A stretch of 10,264 nt of DNA, from assembly GCA_021780575.1 (NCBI GenBank), contig JAJXYL010000032.1, positions 1-10,264 on the forward strand, written 5' to 3'. Under the pieces are notes generated by a model, which was not told the origin of the DNA, did not search any database, and saw only the letters and a program-made list of their open reading frames with translations. This stretch comes from a bacterium (GTDB lineage Bacteria; Patescibacteriota; Minisyncoccia; Phycocordibacterales; Phycocordibacteraceae). The translations under genes were made by a program, and so were the position numbers. This document shows, piece by piece, positions 1 through 5,225 of this stretch. Every line of letters begins with the position of its first letter. Position 1 is the stretch's first letter.

Positions 1-1
1 G

Positions 2-91
2 TACACCATTACCTGCACCCCGACGGTCACCGGGAGCCCGGTGACCAGCAGCACCATCGTGAACACCGGGCCGGTCTTCCAGGAATTCTAG
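2..91 (+). CDS. C-terminal fragment of a probable exported protein
   Basis: This is an open frame entering from the left edge and ending at TAG (89-91), about 29 residues. The readable tail (YTITCTPTVTGSPVTSS...VFQEF) is rich in Thr, Ser, Val and Pro with one Cys. That is the composition of the beta-sandwich (Ig-like) repeats of large secreted Patescibacterial proteins, and it resembles the start of the mature protein encoded at the right edge (DCTLSASSPTITEG). The fragment is too short to name a family. The frame is chosen because the other two give less plausible composition and this one stops just before the rpmE promoter. The end ...QEF is not an LPXTG-type sorting signal and no transmembrane helix is seen. 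Confidence 0.5.
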   Translation, partial: YTITCTPTVTGSPVTSSTIVNTGPVFQEF

Positions 92-96
92 AGCTG

Positions 97-105
97 TGCT
101 ATTAT
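97..105 (+). promoter_or_regulatory. Extended -10 promoter of rpmE (TGcTATTAT)
   Basis: TG at 97-98 followed by TATTAT at 100-105 matches the extended -10 element of the housekeeping sigma factor; no good -35 is present. Only 7 nt separate it from the rpmE ATG, so transcription should begin at or next to the start codon and the mRNA would be leaderless. The same ten bases, GTGCTATTAT, recur before tsf. Confidence 0.6.
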
Positions 106-112
106 CCCCGGG

Positions 113-361
113 ATGAAAAAGGATATTCACCCGGAGAGCTATCGCCCTGTCGTTTTCGAGGACCTGGCTTCAGGCGCGGCCTTTCTTATTGGGTCAACCA
201 TTACGACGACAGAGACGACGACGTTTGAGGGGAAGGAGTACCCGAAGGTCACTGTTGAGATCTCAAGCAAGTCGCACCCGTTCTATACGGGCGGCGACCG
301 CGCGCTGGACAAAACCGGCCGCGTCGAACGCTTCAAACAACGCGCCGCTAAAAAGAAGTAA
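113..361 (+). CDS. rpmE: 50S ribosomal protein L31, zinc-free (type B-like)
   Basis: Structural protein of the large ribosomal subunit, bridging to the small subunit near the central protuberance. The 82-residue product has the family hallmarks in order: MKKDIHPE at the N-terminus, [11 protein letters not shown] (about 11-21), [12 protein letters not shown] (about 24-35), [23 protein letters not shown] (38-60) and GRVERF (69-74), then a lysine-rich tail. It contains no cysteine, so the Zn-binding CxxC pairs of type A L31 are absent; length and motifs fit type B. The ATG at 113 is the only sensible start, 7 nt after an extended -10 box and without a Shine-Dalgarno. It heads a translation cluster with prfA, rpsB and tsf. 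A 5-bp hairpin (364-378) follows its stop, but without a T-tract it is not a convincing terminator. Confidence 0.95.
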   Translation: MKKDIHPESYRPVVFEDLASGAAFLIGSTITTTETTTFEGKEYPKVTVEISSKSHPFYTGGDRALDKTGRVERFKQRAAKKK

Positions 362-399
362 CCTCGCGGTATTCGCGACGCTGGATATGCGCACCCGCG

Positions 400-405
400 T
401 ATACT
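400..405 (+). promoter_or_regulatory. -10 box of prfA (TATACT)
   Basis: TATACT lies 6 nt before the ATG at 412. No TGn extension or convincing -35 is seen. The position implies initiation at or near 412, that is, a leaderless prfA mRNA, and argues against the upstream in-frame GTG at 406 as start. Confidence 0.5.
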
Positions 406-411
406 GTGCAT

Positions 412-1356
412 ATGGAATATTCCCCAGAATTTAAAAAGAATTTCGCCACCGCATACCTCGCGGAGGAGTATGAGCGCCTCGAGAAAGGGGTAGAAGAAAC
501 AGCGGGTGCGGCAGGCGCGGATGCTGAGTTGAAGGTGTTGGCCGAGGAAGAGGTCAGCCGCCTTCGCTCCCGCCAGGCGGCCATTCTCGCCGAGATACAG
601 CAAATCCTTGCGAAAGAGAAGGAGGAGGTTGCACGGCCGAGCTCGGTCGTGATGGAGTTGCGTGCTGGTGCTGGCGGCGACGAGGCAGCAATCTTCGCCC
701 GTGATTTAAAAGAAATGTATCAGAAGTACGCCGAGCGGCGCGGGTGGAAGACGCGCACCATTGACGATCTCACGCTTGAGATTGCCGGCGCGGACGCCTA
801 CGACGCCCTGCGCTTCGAGACGGGCGTTCATCGGGTCCAGCGGGTCCCCCTCACTGAAAAGTCCGGCCGCATCCATACATCAACCGCCTCCATCGCCGTC
901 TTACCCATCCGCAGCACCTCAAAGATTGAAATCAACCCCGCCGACATAGAGATGGAGTTTTCTCGAAGTGGCGGCGCGGGTGGCCAGAACGTAAACAAGG
1001 TCGAGACAGCGGTGCGGCTCATCCATGTGCCGACCGGTATCGACGTGCGCTCCTCTTCCGAACGCAGCCAAAAGGCGAACCGCGACAAGGCGCTTCAGAT
1101 CCTCTCGGCGAAGCTTGAGCAGTTGCACGAGGAGAAGGAGGCGCGGGAGCATGCCGCAAAGCGCAAGGCGCAGATAGGTACGGCCGATCGTTCTGAAAAA
1201 ATCCGCACCTATAACTACCTTCAAGACCGCGTTACCGACCATCGGCTCAAGGAATCATGGCACAATCTGCCTAAGATTCTCGGCGGCGATATCGACGGCA
1301 TCGTCGAGGCGCTACGCTTGCAGACCGCCGCCGATTCAAGTAGAGTATCCGGATGA
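412..1356 (+). CDS. prfA: Peptide chain release factor 1
   Basis: Recognises UAA and UAG in the ribosomal A site and triggers peptide release. The 314-residue product has an N-terminal helical region (about 1-75, Glu/Lys-rich), the domain start [13 protein letters not shown] (about 81-93), the stop-codon-reading tripeptide as PLT in [12 protein letters not shown] (146-148, the RF1 PxT site; RF2 would have SPF), the catalytic GGQ in [11 protein letters not shown] (190-192), and the domain-4 signature [14 protein letters not shown]. It is shorter than the usual 350-360 aa: about 35 residues are missing before domain 2, and a loop of about 8 residues (region of E. coli SEGEHGGYKE) is absent near residue 115. 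ATG 412 is chosen over GTG 406 because the -10 box ends at 405. The stop TGA overlaps the rpsB ATG (ATGA), suggesting translational coupling. Its own UGA stop would be read by RF2, not RF1. Confidence 0.95.
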   Translation: MEYSPEFKKNFATAYLAEEYERLEKGVEETAGAAGADAELKVLAEEEVSRLRSRQAAILAEIQQILAKEKEEVARPSSVVMELRAGAGGDEAAIFARDLKEMYQKYAERRGWKTRTIDDLTLEIAGADAYDALRFETGVHRVQRVPLTEKSGRIHTSTASIAVLPIRSTSKIEINPADIEMEFSRSGGAGGQNVNKVETAVRLIHVPTGIDVRSSSERSQKANRDKALQILSAKLEQLHEEKEAREHAAKRKAQIGTADRSEKIRTYNYLQDRVTDHRLKESWHNLPKILGGDIDGIVEALRLQTAADSSRVSG

Positions 1357-2051
1357 CAACAGGAAACGACACGAAAGAACTTAAGCGCCTCTTCGACACG
1401 GGGGCGCATTTTGCGCAGGTCCGGAGCCGGCGCCATCCGTCCATGAAGCCCTTTCTCGTAGGGACGAGAGGGCGGCAAGAAATCATTGATTTGGTAAAGA
1501 CCGTCGAACAGCTTGAGGCGGCTAAGACAGTTATGGCGGCCTTGGCGAAAGAAGGCAAGACTATACTCTTCGTCGGCGGGAAAATCGAGATCGCCGCGCT
1601 CGTGAAGAAGGCGGCGCAGTCCATTGGTGCGCCGTATGTAGCGACGCGTTGGCTGGGAGGCACCATCTCCAACTGGACCGAGATTAAAAAGCGTGTGGAT
1701 CGCCTCGCGGAAATTGTGGAGAAGGCAACGACCGGGACGCTCGCCAAGCAGCACACTAAACTTGAGCTCGTGAAGATTGAGCGCGAGAAGAAGCGCCTTG
1801 AAGGGCGACTCGATGGCATCACAGCACTCACCAAGCGACCGGATGCACTTCTTGTCGTCGACACTAAGCATGAGAAGCATGCGGTAAAGGAGGCGAACGA
1901 CGCGGGCATTCCCGTCATCAGCATCATGAGCTCGGACTGCGATATCACGGACGCGGCGTATCCGATTGTTGCGAACGATACGTCTCGAAAGGCAGTTGAA
2001 CTCATTCTTTCCGAGCTTGTCGAGGCATTCGTGAAAGGACAAGCGGCATAA
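1353..2051 (+). CDS. rpsB: 30S ribosomal protein S2
   Basis: Late-assembling small-subunit protein that sits on the solvent side between head and body. The 232-residue product shows the S2 signatures: FDTGAHF (14-20), [14 protein letters not shown] (44-57), ILFVGGK (71-77), the hallmark [10 protein letters not shown] (99-108), PDALLVVD (163-170), GIPVISI (185-191) and YPIVANDTS (203-211). The coiled-coil segment (about 110-155) is Lys/Glu-rich, as in the family. The start ATG overlaps the prfA stop by ATGA; there is no clear Shine-Dalgarno and no room for a separate promoter, so it is read from the prfA transcript and probably by reinitiation. The rpsB-tsf order is a conserved bacterial pair. 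No long leader that could hold an S2 autoregulatory structure, as in E. coli, is present. Confidence 0.96.
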   Translation: MTTGNDTKELKRLFDTGAHFAQVRSRRHPSMKPFLVGTRGRQEIIDLVKTVEQLEAAKTVMAALAKEGKTILFVGGKIEIAALVKKAAQSIGAPYVATRWLGGTISNWTEIKKRVDRLAEIVEKATTGTLAKQHTKLELVKIEREKKRLEGRLDGITALTKRPDALLVVDTKHEKHAVKEANDAGIPVISIMSSDCDITDAAYPIVANDTSRKAVELILSELVEAFVKGQAA

Positions 2052-2082
2052 GCGCACCTGCGCGAAGACTCGCGGCCGCGCG

Positions 2083-2091
2083 TGCTATTAT
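2083..2091 (+). promoter_or_regulatory. Extended -10 promoter of tsf (TGcTATTAT)
   Basis: TG (2083-2084), C, TATTAT (2086-2091); 12 nt to the tsf ATG, so a leader of about 5 nt. The ten bases GTGCTATTAT are identical to those before rpmE. No -35 is recognisable. Just upstream (2052-2080) is a GC-rich stretch with short inverted repeats, GCGCA-CC-TGCGC (2052-2063) and the palindrome CGCGGCCGCG (2071-2080). They lack a T-tract and cannot be called a terminator. Confidence 0.55.
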
Positions 2092-2103
2092 TTGTAAATC
2101 ACT

Positions 2104-2685
2104 ATGGAAATTACGACCGACAGCATCAAAGAATTGCGAGAGCTTACAGGTGTTTCTGTTATGCAATGCCGGAAGGCGCTTGAGGAGGCCGGCGGAGACC
2201 GAGAAAAGGCTATCGTCATCCTAAGAAAACACTCTGCTGCATCTGCTGAGAAGAAGGCGGATCGTTCGCTCGCTGCCGGTGCGATAGGGAGCTACATCCA
2301 TGAGGGAGCCATCGGAGCCATGGTACTCCTTTCTTGCGAGACGGACTTTGTCGCGAAGAATCCTGAGTTCGTGGCGCTTGCGCGCGAGCTTGCGATGCAG
2401 GTTGCAGCGACGAATCCAGCGTACATGACCGATAACGAGATACCCGAAGATGCGAAGACAGCCGCACGGGCCGTATTTGAGAAGGAGGTTGTCGGCAAGC
2501 CGGCAGAAATGCAGGCAAAGATACTCGAAGGGAAGCTTGCAAGCTATTTCCGCGATCAGGTGCTCCTTAATCAGCCGTTCATCAAGGATGAGAGCAAGAC
2601 AGTGCGCGATTTGTTAAATGAGGCGACGCAGAAATTCGGCGAGCGGACGGAAGTAAGCAGCTTTACACGCCTCTCCGCCCGCTAA
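2104..2685 (+). CDS. tsf: Elongation factor Ts
   Basis: Guanine-nucleotide exchange factor that recycles EF-Tu-GDP. The 193-residue product starts with the UBA-like domain (about 1-45: LRELTGVSVMQCRKALEEAGGDREKA, the canonical EF-Ts N-terminal signature), followed by AAGAIGSYIHEGAIGAMVLLSCETDFVAKN. Within this, the TDFV motif (80-83) is the segment that enters EF-Tu and displaces Mg2+. The remaining helical part ends with the conserved Q-P-F-I-KD segment (about 157-162). It is a short form, near the ~196 aa of Thermus EF-Ts rather than the ~283 aa of E. coli, so the duplicated core subdomain and coiled coil are absent or much reduced. It has its own promoter and lacks a Shine-Dalgarno. The next gene begins 5 bp after its stop. 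Confidence 0.96.
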   Translation: MEITTDSIKELRELTGVSVMQCRKALEEAGGDREKAIVILRKHSAASAEKKADRSLAAGAIGSYIHEGAIGAMVLLSCETDFVAKNPEFVALARELAMQVAATNPAYMTDNEIPEDAKTAARAVFEKEVVGKPAEMQAKILEGKLASYFRDQVLLNQPFIKDESKTVRDLLNEATQKFGERTEVSSFTRLSAR

Positions 2686-2690
2686 TTGCC

Positions 2691-3098
2691 GTGACTCACC
2701 TCATAGTCATCCTCGCTCTGTTTGCGTTACTCATCGGTCTTCTCGTGCTCACGAGTTACGAGTCTCGGCGCGGGAAACGGTTCTATGCCTCAGATCGCGC
2801 GCGTTTCGATAGCGCCGTCATGCGCGTGGAATTCGTTCTCGCCCACGTGAGTCTCGGCGCGTTCTTGCGCGACGAGATACGCCACCTCGCGGGCCGTATC
2901 GGACACGATATCGTGCACATCTCTCTTCTGGTCGTACGGGCCGTGGAGCGCCTCCTTACCCGTCTTATCCGACGATTGCGCACGCATCCCGAGGTGGACA
3001 CGGCTCCTCGGGAGACCGCGCGCGAGTTCGTAAAAGTGCTCTCCGAGTTTAAGGGGAATCTCAAAGCGACACATCCCGAGATATCTGATATACAGTAG
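2691..3098 (+). CDS. Small membrane-anchored protein of unknown function
   Basis: 135 residues; I do not recognise a named family. Residues 3-21 form one hydrophobic helix (LIVILALFALLIGLLVL). It is followed by SRRGKR, so by the positive-inside rule the rest should be cytoplasmic. The body (about 25-100) is helical, amphipathic and rich in Arg and His (DRARFDSAVMRVEF, RHLAGRIGHDIVH, RLLTRLIRRLRTH), and the C-terminus is a charged segment (REFVKVLSEFKGNLKATHPE). The start is GTG at 2691, only 5 bp after the tsf stop, with no Shine-Dalgarno and no nearby -10 box, so expression probably depends on the tsf transcript. A basic cytoplasmic domain on an anchor next to EF-Ts could suggest contact with RNA or ribosomes, but that is speculation. 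Coding status is supported by frame length, the hydrophobic anchor and tight packing between tsf and the tRNA. Confidence 0.75.
   Translation: MTHLIVILALFALLIGLLVLTSYESRRGKRFYASDRARFDSAVMRVEFVLAHVSLGAFLRDEIRHLAGRIGHDIVHISLLVVRAVERLLTRLIRRLRTHPEVDTAPRETAREFVKVLSEFKGNLKATHPEISDIQ
3066..3094 (+). promoter_or_regulatory. Promoter of tRNA-Thr inside the preceding gene
   Basis: GCGACA (3066-3071, 4/6 to TTGACA), a 17-bp spacer ending in TGa, and TATACA (3089-3094) form a plausible extended -10 promoter, with initiation expected around 3101-3104. It lies wholly inside the 3' end of the membrane-protein gene, whose stop codon is at 3096-3098. The tRNA could thus be made independently of the tsf transcript. 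Confidence 0.45.
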
Positions 3099-3103
3099 AA
3101 ATC

Positions 3104-3180
3104 GCCGGGGTAGCTCAGTTGGTTAGAGCAGCTCATTTGTAATGAGCAGGCCGTCGGTTCGAATCCGACCCCCGGCTCCA
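3104..3180 (+). tRNA. tRNA-Thr (anticodon TGT)
   Basis: A complete cloverleaf can be drawn. The acceptor stem GCCGGGG (3104-3110) pairs with CCCCGGC (3170-3176) over 7 bp. The D-arm is GCTC/GAGC (3113-3116, 3126-3129). The anticodon stem is GCTCA/TGAGC (3131-3135, 3143-3147) with loop TTTGTAA and anticodon TGT at 3138-3140. The variable region has 5 nt. The T-arm is GTCGG-TTCGAAT-CCGAC (3153-3169). The discriminator is T and CCA is encoded (3178-3180). The UGU anticodon reads ACA and, by wobble, other Thr codons. It begins 5 bp after the upstream CDS. Confidence 0.97.
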
Positions 3181-3213
3181 GAAGTCTTTCTTTAAAAAAT
3201 AAGAAATTTCTTC
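3181..3213. terminator. Possible weak AT-rich hairpin after tRNA-Thr
   Basis: GAAG (3181-3184) can pair with CTTC (3210-3213), and TTTCTT (3187-3192) with AAGAAA (3201-3206), around the loop TAAAAAAT. The perfect palindrome AAGAAATTTCTT (3201-3212) allows an alternative fold that, on the minus strand, is followed by ATTTTTT. It lies between convergent units (tRNA on +, thioredoxin-like gene on -), so a two-way terminator is reasonable, but the stems are AT-rich and weak. The rest of the spacer (3214-3298) shows no gene or clear structure. Confidence 0.3.
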
Positions 3214-3298
3214 ATTTCGTAATCTGAACAAAGGGAAGGGCAGAGTAAGGAGCGTCCTAAAAGCAGGCTTAGTTCGCAATTCAAATCTGGGAGGCGGC

Positions 3299-3964
3299 TT
3301 AAAACGTAGGAGTTGACGTTGCAAGTACTCCCTTCGGAAACTGTTTCTCCAAATCGGCAAGAGAGGTGAATCCGTAGGAATGTTTGCCGTTTATAACAAA
3401 GGCAGGCAGGATATTCCGCACCTTGGTGACAGCGATGAGCGTTTTAAGGGCGCCGAGATCAAGGTTGTAGTCGAACGAGTACACGCGAAGCGACGGATAG
3501 GTGTTGCGCAGGTACGAGAGCGCATATCCGGCCTTGTCGCAGTCACTGCAGTTGCCGTTATTGCTGTAGAAGTAGAGAACGGTGACTGGCTTGGTACCGC
3601 AGGCCTGCGCGAGTCGATTGGTGATGAGATAATCGCGGATTTCAAGAAGCGAGTACTGTTCTTTCAATCGGATTACCTGGGCATCGTCACTGCCGAGCTG
3701 GCTTTCGGCATACGAAAGGCGGGTGCCAAAATCGGCAAGTTCGCTGGTGAGCGTGGTTGAAGACGCAGCGCTGTCGCACGGAGCTGCCTCAAGCAGTGAG
3801 AACTGTGTGTCGAGAGAGAGCGTATCGATAGAGAGCTGGTCTTCTATGGTCGAAAGTTCGGCGACGCGCGCGCGATTCAAATAATTGACCGCGTATGCGA
3901 CCGTGCCTGCAAGCACGATTGTGATGGCGAGAGCTATGAGCGCATTCCGGGTGACGAGCGACAT
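3299..3964 (-). CDS. Membrane-anchored thioredoxin-fold protein with CxxC
   Basis: 221 residues from ATG 3964. Residues about 8-28 are a hydrophobic signal anchor (LIALAITIVLAGTVAYAV). Residues about 30-115 are predominantly helical and Leu/Glu/Ser-rich, possibly coiled coil. From about 127 there is a thioredoxin-like domain: the strand VTVLYFYS, then CSDC (C139, C142; NCSDCDKAGY), and ILPAFVINGK with the Pro (187) expected as the cis-proline beside the active site. Two more cysteines (C63 in APCDS, C122 in QACGT) could form a disulfide. The expected role is thiol-disulfide exchange or a redox-dependent scaffold outside the membrane; substrates are unknown. ATG 3964 is preferred over an in-frame TTG at 3979 that would lie inside the upstream gene. 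Its start is 2 bp after the glycosyltransferase stop, so the two are surely co-transcribed. Confidence 0.75.
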   Translation of the reverse strand: MSLVTRNALIALAITIVLAGTVAYAVNYLNRARVAELSTIEDQLSIDTLSLDTQFSLLEAAPCDSAASSTTLTSELADFGTRLSYAESQLGSDDAQVIRLKEQYSLLEIRDYLITNRLAQACGTKPVTVLYFYSNNGNCSDCDKAGYALSYLRNTYPSLRVYSFDYNLDLGALKTLIAVTKVRNILPAFVINGKHSYGFTSLADLEKQFPKGVLATSTPTF

Positions 3965-3966
3965 GC

Positions 3967-5205
3967 CTAATAGCGCCAATCGCGGCGTTTCCCAACCGCG
4001 ACATCACTCGTCGCCCGGATGAGCCAGAACGGCACAATAAGGCCGTACAGGAACACGTAGGAGACGAGACCGAGAGCGATATTTCCAGGCGTTTTTGAAA
4101 TCCGCTTCCCGACCATTATAAGAGTGACCGACGTCATCAGCACGATGGCCGCGAGAAGTAAATAAAAACTAGTGGGAAGATAGAACCAATCAAACGATCC
4201 GTGCGGCAGGTACGCATAGGAGAGAGGGATACCGGCGCGAATTGAGAGCGCGGTAAATATATTCCGTGCAAAAAGAAAAAGCGTAAGCAGGAAGAGCAGG
4301 ATGCCACTTACGATCGCGAGCAGGGCGGTCGGGAGCACAAGCAGTCCAAGAGCGCCGTGGCGACGGCTACCGATAAGGCCCCGATATTCTCCGAGGATAT
4401 TGCGGAGAAAGCCGGTTATCCAGCGCGTGCGCTGTTTTATCAATCCTCGTATGGTATCGGGCGCCTGGGTGTAGACGCGCGCGCGTGGCGCGTTCTCGAT
4501 TCCGTAGCCCGCGTTCTGGATGCGGAGCGCCATTTCCATGTCCTCGGTCTGATGGCCGTAGCGGAATCCGCCGAGCTTTTCGACGACGTCACGTCGATAA
4601 AAGGAGAACGGCCCCGGAGTAACGTACAGGCCGTTCAGCGAGGCGAAGACATGGCGGAGCGTGATACCGAAAGAGTATTCAGCATTCTGCATGTGTTGGA
4701 GGATGTTGCCTGGTTTGTGCACTGACATGGCGGCAGTCACGGCGACGACCTGCGGGTCGACAAAACAAGGAACGACCTCGCGAAGCGCGTCCGGCTCAAC
4801 GAAAGAGTCAGCGTCAAGACAGCCGACAAGGTCGGCTTGCGTGAGCGCGATGCCGGCGTTGAGCGCCGTGTGCTTCCCGCCGTTTTCTTTCCGGACAATG
4901 CGTACTTGCGGATGTTGCGCGAAGTGCGCCATGACCTCCGGCGTCGCATCAGTGGAGCCGTCGTCGACGAGGATAATTTCGAGTCTTTCTTTCGGATATT
5001 GGAGCGCAAGCAGTGAGTCGCAGGTAGCGGCAATCGTAGAGGCCTCATTCCAGCAAGGGACGATAACAGCGACCGAAGGGGTCGTCTCGCCTTGGGTTCG
5101 TGCGCGCGCCGCTCGTGCGGGCTTCGAGAGAAGCGTCACAAGGACGAAGGACTCGAAGAATATCGCGATAAAAAGAAATGGATACGCCAGCACTTCTGGA
5201 CTCAT
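3967..5205 (-). CDS. Membrane-bound family 2 glycosyltransferase (processive type)
   Basis: 412 residues; transfers sugars from nucleotide-sugar donors to a growing glycan at the inner face of the membrane. An N-terminal helix (about 5-27) leads to a GT-A catalytic domain: VAVIVPCWNEAST (45-57), LVDDGSTD (79-86), the metal-binding DAD (131-133), the catalytic-base motif TED (220-222) and QRTRW (258-262, the QxxRW motif of processive synthases). Three or four C-terminal helices follow (about 285-313, 345-365, 378-396). This resembles PgaC/IcaA, hyaluronan and cellulose synthase-like enzymes; the donor cannot be read from sequence. The start ATG 5205 lies 9 nt after a consensus TATAAT and inside a 16-bp palindrome. 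It stands between pheS (upstream) and the thioredoxin-like gene, which starts 2 bp after its stop, suggesting a joint envelope role. Confidence 0.9.
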   Translation of the reverse strand: MSPEVLAYPFLFIAIFFESFVLVTLLSKPARAARARTQGETTPSVAVIVPCWNEASTIAATCDSLLALQYPKERLEIILVDDGSTDATPEVMAHFAQHPQVRIVRKENGGKHTALNAGIALTQADLVGCLDADSFVEPDALREVVPCFVDPQVVAVTAAMSVHKPGNILQHMQNAEYSFGITLRHVFASLNGLYVTPGPFSFYRRDVVEKLGGFRYGHQTEDMEMALRIQNAGYGIENAPRARVYTQAPDTIRGLIKQRTRWITGFLRNILGEYRGLIGSRRHGALGLLVLPTALLAIVSGILLFLLTLFLFARNIFTALSIRAGIPLSYAYLPHGSFDWFYLPTSFYLLLAAIVLMTSVTLIMVGKRISKTPGNIALGLVSYVFLYGLIVPFWLIRATSDVAVGKRRDWRY

Positions 5206-5219
5206 AATGCCGGCATTAT
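5204..5219. repeat. Perfect 16-bp palindrome joining -10 box and start codon
   Basis: ATAATGCCGGCATTAT is identical on both strands with no central spacer. It spans from the last five bases of the TATAAT box of the glycosyltransferase promoter to the AT of the ATG. It could be an operator for a dimeric repressor or affect opening and initiation. It may also be chance made more likely because TATAAT and ATG share bases. Confidence 0.7.
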
Positions 5220-5223
5220 ACCA
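5215..5223 (-). promoter_or_regulatory. Extended -10 promoter of the glycosyltransferase gene (TGgTATAAT)
   Basis: On the minus strand TG (5223-5222), G, then a perfect TATAAT (5220-5215); 9 nt to the ATG, so a leader of about 2 nt. No -35 is visible. It begins 2 bp after the pheS stop codon, so the glycosyltransferase and thioredoxin-like genes form their own transcription unit even though pheS is on the same strand. Confidence 0.65.
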
Positions 5224-5225
5224 CG

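Noticed and set aside
364-378. TCGCG-GTATT-CGCGA hairpin after rpmE as a terminator
   Set aside because: Only 5 bp and no T-tract; it directly precedes the prfA -10 region.
1221-2057. 278-codon and 244-codon minus-strand frames opposite rpsB
   Set aside because: Antisense shadows of a well-supported ribosomal protein gene; no motif, no promoter.
2052-2080. GC-rich inverted repeats between rpsB and tsf as terminator or S2 autoregulatory element
   Set aside because: Loop of 2 nt, no T-tract, and located after rpsB rather than before it.
3270-3298. TTCAAATC and flanks resembling a tRNA T-arm, suggesting a tRNA remnant or attachment site
   Set aside because: Flanking five-base arms do not pair and no acceptor or anticodon stem can be drawn; no integrase nearby.
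3133-3360. 75-codon minus-strand frame through tRNA-Thr
   Set aside because: Its start region reads the tRNA backwards (…GSDSNRRPAHYK, a well-known artefact phrase in databases) and it overlaps the end of the thioredoxin-like gene.
3380-3760. 126-codon plus-strand frame opposite the thioredoxin-like gene
   Set aside because: Antisense to a protein with anchor, CxxC and cis-Pro; no features of its own.
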